Source: an uncultured Lysobacter sp.
GTDB lineage: Bacteria > Pseudomonadota > Gammaproteobacteria > Xanthomonadales > Xanthomonadaceae
Reading direction: 5' to 3'
Assembly (NCBI GenBank): GCA_946480055.1
Contig: CAMLID010000100.1
Location: 1 to 11,337, forward strand
Length of the DNA stretch: 11,337 nt
The position numbers and the translations under genes are program-made. Position 1 is the stretch's first letter; each line of letters opens with the position of its first letter. The notes below the pieces were generated by a model that saw only the letters and a program-made list of their open reading frames with translations, was not told where the DNA came from and searched no databases. Shown piece by piece: positions 6,236 through 11,337 of the stretch.

Positions 6236-7492
6236 TCAGTCCTTGAAGTCCGGCAGCTTGTGCTTCACCGCCACGTTCTTCAGCGCCACGTACTTGGGCA
6301 GGCCGTCGCGGCCGTAGGGCGGCGGCGCCTCGCCGCGGATCAGCGGCTCCAGGTACTTGCGCGCAGCCGGCGTGATGCCGTGGCCGTCCTTGCGGATGAA
6401 GCCGGCCGGCATTTTCTTTTCGTGGTTGGCGACCTTGTCCAGCTGCACCGGCGCGATCTTCCAGCGGTAGGGCGCGTCGGACGTGCGCACGATCGCCGGC
6501 ATCACCGCGTTCATGCCCTTGAGCGCGTACTCGACCGCGGCCTTGCCGACCGCGAGCGCCTGCTCGACGTCGGTCTTGGAGGCCAGGTGCCGGGCCGAGC
6601 GCTGCAGGTAGTCGGGCAGGGTCCAGTGGACCTTGTAGCCCAGCGCGTCCTTGACCCGGCCGGCCAGGTGCGAGGCCACGCCGCCGAGCTGGGTGTGGCC
6701 GAAGGAGTCCTTGCCGCCGCCGGCATCGGCGACGAAGCGGCCGTCGGCGGTCTGGATGCCTTCGCTGGCCACGACCACGCAGTAGCCCACGCGCTCGACC
6801 ACGGCTTTGACGCGCTTGAAGAAGTCGGCCTCGTCGTACGGCCGCTCCGGGAACAGGATCAGGTGCGGGGCCTGGTCCGGGCCGTCGCCGGCCAGGCCGG
6901 CGGCCGCGGCCAGCCAGCCGGCGTGGCGGCCCATGGCCTCGTAGACGAAGACCTTGGTCGAGGTCTCGGCCATGGCGGCCACGTCCAGCGCAGCCTCGCG
7001 CACCGACACCGCGGTGTACTTGGCGGCCGAGCCGAAGCCCGGGCAGCAGTCGGTCACGGCCAGGTCGTTGTCGACCGTCTTGGGCACGCCGATGCAGGTC
7101 AGCGGGTAGTCGAACTCGGCCGCGAGCCGGGACACCTTGAGCGCGGTGTCGGCCGAGTCGTTGCCGCCGTTGTAGAGGAACCAGCGCACGTCGTGGGCCT
7201 TGAGCACGGCCAGCAGGCGTTCGTAGCGGGCGCGGTCGGCGTCCAGCGATTTCAGTTTGACCCGGCAGGAGCCGAAGGCCCCGCCCGGGGTATGGGCCAG
7301 GGCCCGGATCGCCGCCGCCGACTCCTTGGAAGTGTCGATCAGGTCCTCGCGCAGGGCGCCGAGGATGCCGTTGCGGGCCGCCAGCACCTTGACCTTGCGC
7401 GCGCGGGCGGTCTCGATCACGGCCGAGGCGGTGGCGTTGATGACGGCGGTCACGCCGCCGGATTGCGCGTACAGCAGGGTTCCAGAGGCCAT
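6236..7492 (-). CDS. pfp: Pyrophosphate--fructose 6-phosphate 1-phosphotransferase (PPi-dependent phosphofructokinase)
   Basis: Cytosolic enzyme that reversibly phosphorylates fructose 6-phosphate to fructose 1,6-bisphosphate using PPi instead of ATP, so it serves both glycolysis and gluconeogenesis. Predicted 418 residues, a full-length short bacterial type. Seen: N-terminal YAQSGGVTAVINA, the nucleotide/PPi loop GGNDS (109-113), the catalytic loop GVPKTVDND (135-143), sugar-phosphate motif MGRHAGW (187-193) and SEGI (243-246). The lysine in PKTVDND, where ATP enzymes have glycine (PGTIDND), marks PPi use. The ATG at 7490-7492 is chosen since MASGTLLYAQSGG is the normal start; the open frame continues upstream without homology. 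Its ribosome site is weak. It is divergent from adk and followed after 10 bp by the AraC gene. With hppA in the window it completes a PPi-economy pair. Confidence 0.96.
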   Translation of the reverse strand: MASGTLLYAQSGGVTAVINATASAVIETARARKVKVLAARNGILGALREDLIDTSKESAAAIRALAHTPGGAFGSCRVKLKSLDADRARYERLLAVLKAHDVRWFLYNGGNDSADTALKVSRLAAEFDYPLTCIGVPKTVDNDLAVTDCCPGFGSAAKYTAVSVREAALDVAAMAETSTKVFVYEAMGRHAGWLAAAAGLAGDGPDQAPHLILFPERPYDEADFFKRVKAVVERVGYCVVVASEGIQTADGRFVADAGGGKDSFGHTQLGGVASHLAGRVKDALGYKVHWTLPDYLQRSARHLASKTDVEQALAVGKAAVEYALKGMNAVMPAIVRTSDAPYRWKIAPVQLDKVANHEKKMPAGFIRKDGHGITPAARKYLEPLIRGEAPPPYGRDGLPKYVALKNVAVKHKLPDFKD

Positions 7493-7504
7493 GGGGGTTC
7501 CAGG

Positions 7505-7549
7505 ATTGACGCCGGGATGCGGTAAGCTGACCGCAATATTGACGCCCGG
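7505..7549. promoter_or_regulatory. Operator-like repeats in the pfp/adk divergent region
   Basis: The motif attgacgcc(g/c)gg occurs at 7505-7516 and 7538-7549, a 33-bp shift (about three helical turns). Between them lies the dyad TGCGGT-N6-ACCGCA (7518-7535), and CAATATTG (7534-7541) is a perfect 8-bp palindrome. All lie in the first 57 bp upstream of the pfp ATG. The arrangement suggests a regulator site controlling pfp; no known factor can be named from it. Confidence 0.4.
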
Positions 7550-7661
7550 CGGTGGGGTGGCGACGGCTACGAGTGTAGCGCCGCGCCCCGGGCATGCGAC
7601 CCAGGCCGCTCCGTGGAGAGCGCCGGCCGCACGAGGCATTCTTGTTCTAGGAGCGATGTAG

Positions 7662-8240
7662 ATGCGATTGGTACTTCTGGGCGCGCCCGGTTCCGGTAAG
7701 GGCACGCAGGCGGCGCGACTCAAGGACCACCTGCAGGTGCCGCACATTTCCACCGGCGACCTGCTCCGCGGCGAAGTCGCCGCCGGCACCAAGCTGGGCC
7801 TGGAAGCCAAGGCGGTGATGGACGCCGGCAACCTGGTCAGCGACGAAATCCTGCTGGGCATGCTCGAGGACCGCTTCTCGCGTCCCGACACCCATGGCGG
7901 CTTCATCCTCGACGGCTACCCGCGCAACTTGGCCCAGGCCGACGCGCTGGACGTGCTGCTGAAGAAGATCGGCCAGCCGATGGACTACGCCGTGCAGCTG
8001 GAAGTGCCGATCGAGCTGCTGGTCGAGCGCATCGCCGGCCGCGCCGCCGAACAAGGCCGCAAGGACGACAGCCCGGACGCGGTCCGCACCCGTCTGAAGG
8101 TCTACGACGACGTCACCGCGCCGGTCATCGAGTACTACCGCCAGCACGGCCGCCTGACCGCGATCGACGGCGTCGGCTCGCTGGACGAGGTGTTCACGCG
8201 CATCGTCGAGGCGCTGTCGCCGGCGCCGGTGGTGGGGTGA
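7662..8240 (+). CDS. adk: Adenylate kinase, short-LID type
   Basis: Essential cytosolic enzyme interconverting ATP + AMP and 2 ADP. Predicted 192 residues. P-loop GAPGSGKGT at 7-15, AMP-binding TGDLLR at 31-36, DGYPR at 84-88 (usually DGFPR), and catalytic/lid arginines R123, R127 and the RTRL stretch near 142-145. The LID between about 126 and 138 is a short loop without the four-cysteine zinc site or the long insert of the E. coli enzyme. It is therefore a short-type kinase, as in Xanthomonas. The start ATG follows AGGAG with an 8-nt spacer. Immediately before it, in frame, stands ATG-TAG, a two-codon start-stop element. It is divergent from pfp and followed by mpl on the same strand after 165 bp. 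Confidence 0.98.
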   Translation: MRLVLLGAPGSGKGTQAARLKDHLQVPHISTGDLLRGEVAAGTKLGLEAKAVMDAGNLVSDEILLGMLEDRFSRPDTHGGFILDGYPRNLAQADALDVLLKKIGQPMDYAVQLEVPIELLVERIAGRAAEQGRKDDSPDAVRTRLKVYDDVTAPVIEYYRQHGRLTAIDGVGSLDEVFTRIVEALSPAPVVG

Positions 8241-8242
8241 GT

Positions 8243-8346
8243 CAGCGCGTTTGCGAGCCGCTGGCCCGCGCGCTGGCGAACGCCCGAAGCTGGAAGCGTA
8301 GGGCCGGAGCGACTTGATGAGCGCAGGGATGCGCGAATCTAGTCGC
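8243..8346. other. Two hairpins in the adk-mpl gap, possible terminator or REP-like remnant
   Basis: Hairpin 1: CAGCGCG (8243-8249) pairs with CGCGCTG (8269-8275), 2 nt after the adk stop. Hairpin 2: GCGACT (8309-8314) pairs with AGTCGC (8341-8346) and encloses GCGCA-GGGA-TGCGC (8321-8334) with symmetric 6-by-6 internal loops. Neither has a T-run. They may attenuate adk-mpl read-through; the second has the look of a palindromic repeat element. Confidence 0.4.
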
Positions 8347-8405
8347 CGCGAGAAAACTTCAGTGCGGTGCGCGAACGTGCCGCGGCATCTCAGGAACGTC
8401 GGATC

Positions 8406-9809
8406 TTGAAGCTACATATTCTGGGCATCGCCGGTACCTTCATGGGCGGCGTCGCCGCGCTCGCGCGCGAACTCGGCCACGAAGTCGAAGGCAGCGACCA
8501 AGCGGTGTACCCGCCGATGTCGACCCAGCTCGAACAGCTCGGCATCGCCCTGCGCCAGGGCTACCAGCCCGGCAACATCTCGCCCGATTGCGACGAGATC
8601 GTGGTCGGCAACGCGCTCTCGCGCGGCAACGACGCGGTCGAGCAGGTGCTCGACGACGGCCGCCGCTACACCTCCGGCGCGCAGTGGCTCAGCGAGCAGG
8701 TGCTGCCGGGCCGCGACACGCTCGCCGTCGCCGGCACCCACGGCAAGACCACCACCACCACCATCCTGACCTGGCTGCTCGAAGCCGCCGGCCGCGCGCC
8801 GGGCTTCCTGATCGGCGGCGTCGCCGAGGATTTCGGCGTCTCCGCGCGCATCGGCGCCGGCCGTGAGTTCGTGGTCGAGGCCGACGAGTACGACACCGCC
8901 TTCTTCGACAAGCGCAGCAAGTTCGTCCACTACCGCCCGGTGGTCGCGATCCTCAACAACCTCGAATACGACCACGCCGACATCTTTCCCGACGTGGCCG
9001 CGATCCAGCGCCAGTTCCACCACTTGGTGCGGACCGTGCCGCGTCGCGGCCGCCTGATCGTCAACGGCGAGGACGAGCGCCTGGCCGAAGTGCTGGCGAT
9101 GGGCTGCTGGACCCCGGTCGAGACCTTCGGCCTGGACGCCGGACTGGCCCGACAGGCCGTAGGCAACGGCGGTACCGCTTACACCTGGAGCGCGCGCCTG
9201 CTGGCCGACGACGGCAGCGCCTTCGTCGTGGTCCACAACGGCGTCGAGGTCGGCGAAGTGCGCTGGCCGCTGCTCGGCCGCCACAACGTGATGAACGCAC
9301 TCGCCGCGCTCGCCACCGCCCACGCGGTCGGCGTGGACGTCGCCTCGGTGCTGCCGGCCCTGGCCGCGTTCCGCAGCGTCAAGCGCCGCCTGGAAGTGAT
9401 CGGCGACGCCGGCGGCATCACCGTCTACGACGACTTCGCCCACCACCCCACCGCGATCGCGACCACCCTGGCCGGCCTGCGCGCGCGCGTCGGCGGCGCC
9501 CGCATCGTCGTGGCGATGGAACCGCGCAGCAATTCCATGCGCCTGGGCGCTCACGCGCAAGCCCTGGCACCGTCGCTGGACGGCGCCGATACCGTGGTGT
9601 TCCTGCATCGCCCGGAACTGGCCTGGGACGCCGGCAAGGTCGTCGCCGGCCTGCGCGGCGAAGGCGTGGCCGTGCCCGATGCGACCGCGCTGATCCAGAC
9701 CCTGCGCGCCCGCGTGCGCGCAGGCGACCACGTCGTCTTCATGTCCAACGGCGGTTTCGACGGCGCGCCGCGCCGTTTCCTCGCCGCCCTGCAGGACGCC
9801 GCCGGCTGA
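8406..9809 (+). CDS. mpl: UDP-N-acetylmuramate:L-alanyl-gamma-D-glutamyl-meso-diaminopimelate ligase
   Basis: Cytosolic Mur-family ligase that attaches the recycled tripeptide L-Ala-gamma-D-Glu-meso-DAP to UDP-MurNAc, feeding murein recycling. Predicted 467 residues. Seen: the N-terminal dinucleotide-like loop LGIAGTFMGG (6-15) with the Mpl hallmark YPPMST, the ATP loop AGTHGKTTTTT (109-119), EADEYDTAFFDKRSKF (158-173), LNNLEYDHADIF (183-194), and the C-terminal DDFAHHPTA (342-350) and EPRSNSMRLGAH (372-383). The start is a TTG at 8406-8408, with AGGAA 9 nt upstream, because MKLHILGI is the normal N-terminus. An in-frame GTG at 8367 would add 13 residues without homology. It is downstream of adk on the same strand, across a gap with hairpins, so co-transcription is uncertain. 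Confidence 0.97.
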   Translation: MKLHILGIAGTFMGGVAALARELGHEVEGSDQAVYPPMSTQLEQLGIALRQGYQPGNISPDCDEIVVGNALSRGNDAVEQVLDDGRRYTSGAQWLSEQVLPGRDTLAVAGTHGKTTTTTILTWLLEAAGRAPGFLIGGVAEDFGVSARIGAGREFVVEADEYDTAFFDKRSKFVHYRPVVAILNNLEYDHADIFPDVAAIQRQFHHLVRTVPRRGRLIVNGEDERLAEVLAMGCWTPVETFGLDAGLARQAVGNGGTAYTWSARLLADDGSAFVVVHNGVEVGEVRWPLLGRHNVMNALAALATAHAVGVDVASVLPALAAFRSVKRRLEVIGDAGGITVYDDFAHHPTAIATTLAGLRARVGGARIVVAMEPRSNSMRLGAHAQALAPSLDGADTVVFLHRPELAWDAGKVVAGLRGEGVAVPDATALIQTLRARVRAGDHVVFMSNGGFDGAPRRFLAALQDAAG

Positions 9810-9863
9810 GTCCGGCCGGCGCCCGGTCCTGGGCGCGGCGCTCGCAGAATTTCCAATCCGAAC

Positions 9864-9900
9864 GTGCAAGCGGTGATGGCGCACGCGTCGTCGCTTGCGC
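9864..9900 (+). terminator. Candidate terminator after mpl
   Basis: GCAAGCG (9866-9872) pairs with CGCTTGC (9892-9898), extended by a G-U and a G-C pair, and the sequence attttg follows the stem at 9904-9909. A shorter hairpin, GCGCCC-GGTCCT-GGGCGC (9819-9836), lies nearer the stop. The 19-nt loop makes the first imperfect, so confidence is modest. Confidence 0.4.
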
Positions 9901-9945
9901 CGGATTTTGCATGCCGTCTGCTGGCATCGCGCCACGCCTGATAGG

Positions 9946-9975
9946 TATATAAACCGGCATAGTTGTGCCAACTAT
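9946..9975 (+). promoter_or_regulatory. AT-rich promoter-like site with operator palindrome ATAGTTG-TGC-CAACTAT
   Basis: TATATAAA at 9946-9953 is the best -10-like string in the mpl-HTH gap, though no good -35 lies 16-18 bp before it. A perfect 7-bp-arm palindrome (9959-9975) covers the position where transcription would begin. This is a natural place for autorepression by the helix-turn-helix gene at 10177. Confidence 0.4.
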
Positions 9976-10022
9976 CGATCTTTCGGGATATCCGATGTGC
10001 GCCCGGGCACGCGCTGAATATC

Positions 10023-10096
10023 GCAACTTAAAATTGCTATTTCTGCACACGGAAAGTGCCATTTCAGGGCGGCAGATACGCAACAATGAGTTGCGT
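10023..10096 (+). promoter_or_regulatory. Further palindromes sharing the CAACT half-site upstream of the HTH gene
   Basis: A 15-bp near-palindrome (gcaacttaaaattgc, 10023-10037, one mismatch) and ACGCAAC-AATGA-GTTGCGT (10078-10096, perfect 7-bp arms). With the palindrome at 9959-9975, CAACT or its complement appears four times in about 135 bp, and CGCAAC or its complement three times. The surroundings are visibly AT-richer than the rest of the window. Likely operators or leader hairpins; apart from these I see no gene in 9810-10176. Confidence 0.4.
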
Positions 10097-10176
10097 CATT
10101 CCCCGCTCTCCGGGCGCAGCGTCCGCGCCCGTGCAGGAGCCCGTTTCGGCCTGGCAGGATGCATGGGCGGTACCGC

Positions 10177-10563
10177 ATGAACTCTACGCACGACGACAAC
10201 CCCAAGCACGAAGACTTCGCCCGACGCCTGGGCCACGCGCTGGACTTCTCGGGCTTCACCAAGGGCCGCGCCCGCATCGGCGCGTTGTCGATCCATTACA
10301 ACGTCAGTCGCGAGACCGCGCGCAAGTGGCTGCTCGGGCTGTCGCTGCCCGAACTGCAGCGCATGATCGAGATCGCCACGCAGCAGCAGGTGAGCTTCGA
10401 ATGGCTGTCCACCGGCCGCGGCAGCGTCGACGGCAACGGCCTGTCGGTGCGCGACACCCAGGGCCCGTACGGCGACCCCGAGGAAATGCAGTTGGCCGGC
10501 CTGGTGCGGCGGCTCTCGCGCAAGAAACGCCGCGCTCTGATCGAGCTGCTCGACCCGGCCTGA
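10177..10563 (+). CDS. CI/XRE-like helix-turn-helix regulator without a C-terminal peptidase domain
   Basis: Predicted 128 residues. The helix-turn-helix lies at about 34-58 (IGALSIHYNVSRETARKWLLG), followed by LSLPELQRMIEIATQQQVSFEWLSTGRG (56-82). This matches the N-terminal DNA-binding domain of lambda CI-type repressors: recognition helix SRETARKW and the domain-ending EWLSTGRG. The second half (83-128) is short, with a basic helix RRLSRKKRRALIELL, and lacks the S24 peptidase domain of phage repressors. It is therefore a solitary regulator and not SOS-cleavable by itself. Two in-frame starts exist. ATG 10177 has GGGCGG 6 nt before it and is preferred over ATG 10159, whose AGG directly abuts it. 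A palindrome-rich AT-rich leader precedes it, suggesting autoregulation. Targets are unknown and no phage genes lie nearby. Confidence 0.88.
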   Translation: MNSTHDDNPKHEDFARRLGHALDFSGFTKGRARIGALSIHYNVSRETARKWLLGLSLPELQRMIEIATQQQVSFEWLSTGRGSVDGNGLSVRDTQGPYGDPEEMQLAGLVRRLSRKKRRALIELLDPA

Positions 10564-10578
10564 GGCGATAGCCGCCTC
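10562..10578 (+). terminator. Small hairpin overlapping the HTH stop codon
   Basis: GAGGCG (10562-10567) pairs with CGCCTC (10573-10578) around ATAGC. It includes two bases of the TGA stop and lies just upstream of the next gene's -10 box. It lacks a T-run, so termination is uncertain. Confidence 0.3.
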
Positions 10579-10590
10579 GTGCGGCGCGGG

Positions 10591-10596
10591 TACACT
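10591..10596 (+). promoter_or_regulatory. -10 box TACACT of a probable leaderless promoter
   Basis: TACACT matches the -10 consensus at 4/6 and ends 6 nt before the ATG at 10603, so transcription would start at or within a base of the start codon. The -35 region is weak (TAGCCG at 10569-10574). No purine-rich ribosome site precedes the ATG beyond GGCGG, which fits a leaderless mRNA. Confidence 0.5.
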
Positions 10597-10602
10597 GGCG
10601 GC

Positions 10603-11205
10603 ATGTCGCTCGCCTCCGATGCCGCGCCGCCCAGCCCGGAATTGCTGGGCCTGTTTCCCCTGCACACGGTGCTGGTGCCCGGTGCCGCGCTCGGCCTGCG
10701 CGTATTCGAACCGCGCTACCTCGACCTGGTCCGCGACTGCGGCCGCCGCGGCCGCGGTTTCGGCGTCTGCCTGATCATCGACGGCGAGGAGGTCGGCGCC
10801 CCGGCCAGTGCCGCGGCCTTCGGCACCGAAGCACTGATCGAGGATTTCGGCAGCGACGCCGACGGCCTGCTGACCCTGCGCGTGCGCGGCGCGCGCCGCT
10901 TCCATGCACGCCGGGTGCGGGTACGCGACAACGGCCTGCAGGTGGCCGAGATCGAATGGTGCGCGCCGGACCCGGAACAGGCAGTGCGGCCCGAGCACGG
11001 CTTGCTCGCGATCCTGCTGCAGCAACTGGTCGACCGTTTCGGCGGCGAGCACGCGATGGCGCCGCGGGTGCGGATGGAGGACGCGGCCTGGGTCGGCTGG
11101 CGCCTGGCCGAGCTGTTGCCGCTGCAGGACGCGCAGCGCCAGGCCTTGCTGCAGATCGACGATCCGCATGAGCGTTTGGATCGCTTGCTGGCGTTGTTGC
11201 CCTAG
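10603..11205 (+). CDS. LON peptidase substrate-binding-domain protein (stand-alone Lon N-terminal domain)
   Basis: Predicted 200-residue cytosolic protein made of the Lon N-terminal (substrate-binding) domain alone. The hallmark LFPLHTVLVPGAALGLRVFEPRYLDLV (17-43) is followed by the beta-rich core with GFGVCLI, the glycine/acid loop, LTLRVRGARRF and a helical C-terminal part. There is no ATPase or protease domain, as in the widespread stand-alone family. Its role is not well defined; Lon's own domain recognises unfolded substrates, so a recognition or cereblon-like role is a guess. ATG 10603 is chosen because homology begins about 16 residues later and TACACT lies directly upstream. An in-frame GTG at 10579 would place the promoter inside the gene. 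It is followed by two REP-like repeats. Confidence 0.93.
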   Translation: MSLASDAAPPSPELLGLFPLHTVLVPGAALGLRVFEPRYLDLVRDCGRRGRGFGVCLIIDGEEVGAPASAAAFGTEALIEDFGSDADGLLTLRVRGARRFHARRVRVRDNGLQVAEIEWCAPDPEQAVRPEHGLLAILLQQLVDRFGGEHAMAPRVRMEDAAWVGWRLAELLPLQDAQRQALLQIDDPHERLDRLLALLP

Positions 11206-11220
11206 GCGGGGCTCGCTCTC

Positions 11221-11320
11221 GCTTTGGGGTAGGAGCGGCGTGAGCCGCGACCGCGAACCCCTCGGTAGCGCCTGCTTCGGTTGCTTTGGGGTAGGAGCGG
11301 CGTAAGCCGCGACCGCGAAC
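11221..11320 (+). repeat. Two direct copies of a GTAG-headed REP-like element
   Basis: A 38-nt unit starting gctttgggGTAGgagcgg occurs at 11221-11258 and 11283-11320 with one mismatch in the loop (GTGA versus GTAA). Each has the stem GCGGC/GCCGC and a GTAG head at 11229 and 11291. The core is shared with the inverted pair at 5256-5370. Architecture matches GTAG-type REP elements known from Stenotrophomonas. They follow the Lon-domain gene and may stabilise or end its transcript. Confidence 0.8.
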
Positions 11321-11337
11321 TCCCAGGTTCGGCGAAG

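Noticed and set aside
6116..7525. 469-codon plus-strand open frame opposite pfp
   Set aside because: Antisense shadow of the same GC-rich type; no ribosome site or recognisable domain.
8412..9971. 519-codon minus-strand open frame opposite mpl
   Set aside because: Low-complexity Ala/Gly/Arg/Val composition and complete overlap with the clearly conserved mpl frame.
10177..10563. Prophage remnant suggested by the CI-like gene
   Set aside because: No integrase, Cro, attachment-site repeat or structural phage gene is visible on either side.

Overview
The window looks like chromosome from a high-GC gammaproteobacterium of the Xanthomonadaceae/Lysobacteraceae, most likely Lysobacter or a close relative. 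The basis is the gene content (a 418-residue PPi-dependent phosphofructokinase, a short-LID adenylate kinase and mpl in a row), GC-rich third codon positions, a TTG and a GTG start, and REP-like palindromes carrying a GTAG head. No database search was possible, so the genus is an inference. I count eleven protein genes. I see no tRNA, rRNA, CRISPR array, insertion sequence or prophage.

Layout. Left edge: the first two thirds of a membrane proton-pumping pyrophosphatase (hppA) on the minus strand, running off the window. Facing away from it is a small secreted protein with four cysteines (plus strand, 1586-2095). Next are two exported proteins in one minus-strand unit (DUF2846-like 2164-2649, behind a beta-rich secreted protein 2657-3361), convergent with the four-cysteine gene across a strong hairpin. 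A third exported protein (3736-4542) and a VOC/PhnB-like protein (4704-5144) follow, both minus strand. From 5256 to 5416 lie a REP inverted pair and a 12-bp tandem repeat. Next come an AraC-family regulator (5407-6225) and, 10 bp upstream of it, pfp (6236-7492). Divergent from pfp, on the plus strand, are adk (7662-8240), mpl (8406-9809), a CI-like helix-turn-helix gene preceded by an AT-rich, palindrome-rich leader (10177-10563), and a Lon-substrate-binding-domain protein (10603-11205). Two more REP-like copies close the window.

How the genes fit together. hppA and pfp, about 5 kb apart, are the two classic enzymes of pyrophosphate-based energy saving. PPi-PFK uses or makes PPi at the fructose-6-phosphate step, and the pump turns PPi into a proton gradient. 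adk, next to pfp, balances adenylate pools. mpl belongs to murein peptide recycling. The three or four exported proteins are envelope-directed proteins of unknown role.

I find no clear previously undescribed system. The points most worth checking are the operator-like palindromes upstream of hppA and of the CI-like regulator, the probable leaderless Lon-domain gene, and the REP/tandem-repeat cluster that triplicates the stop codon of the AraC gene.
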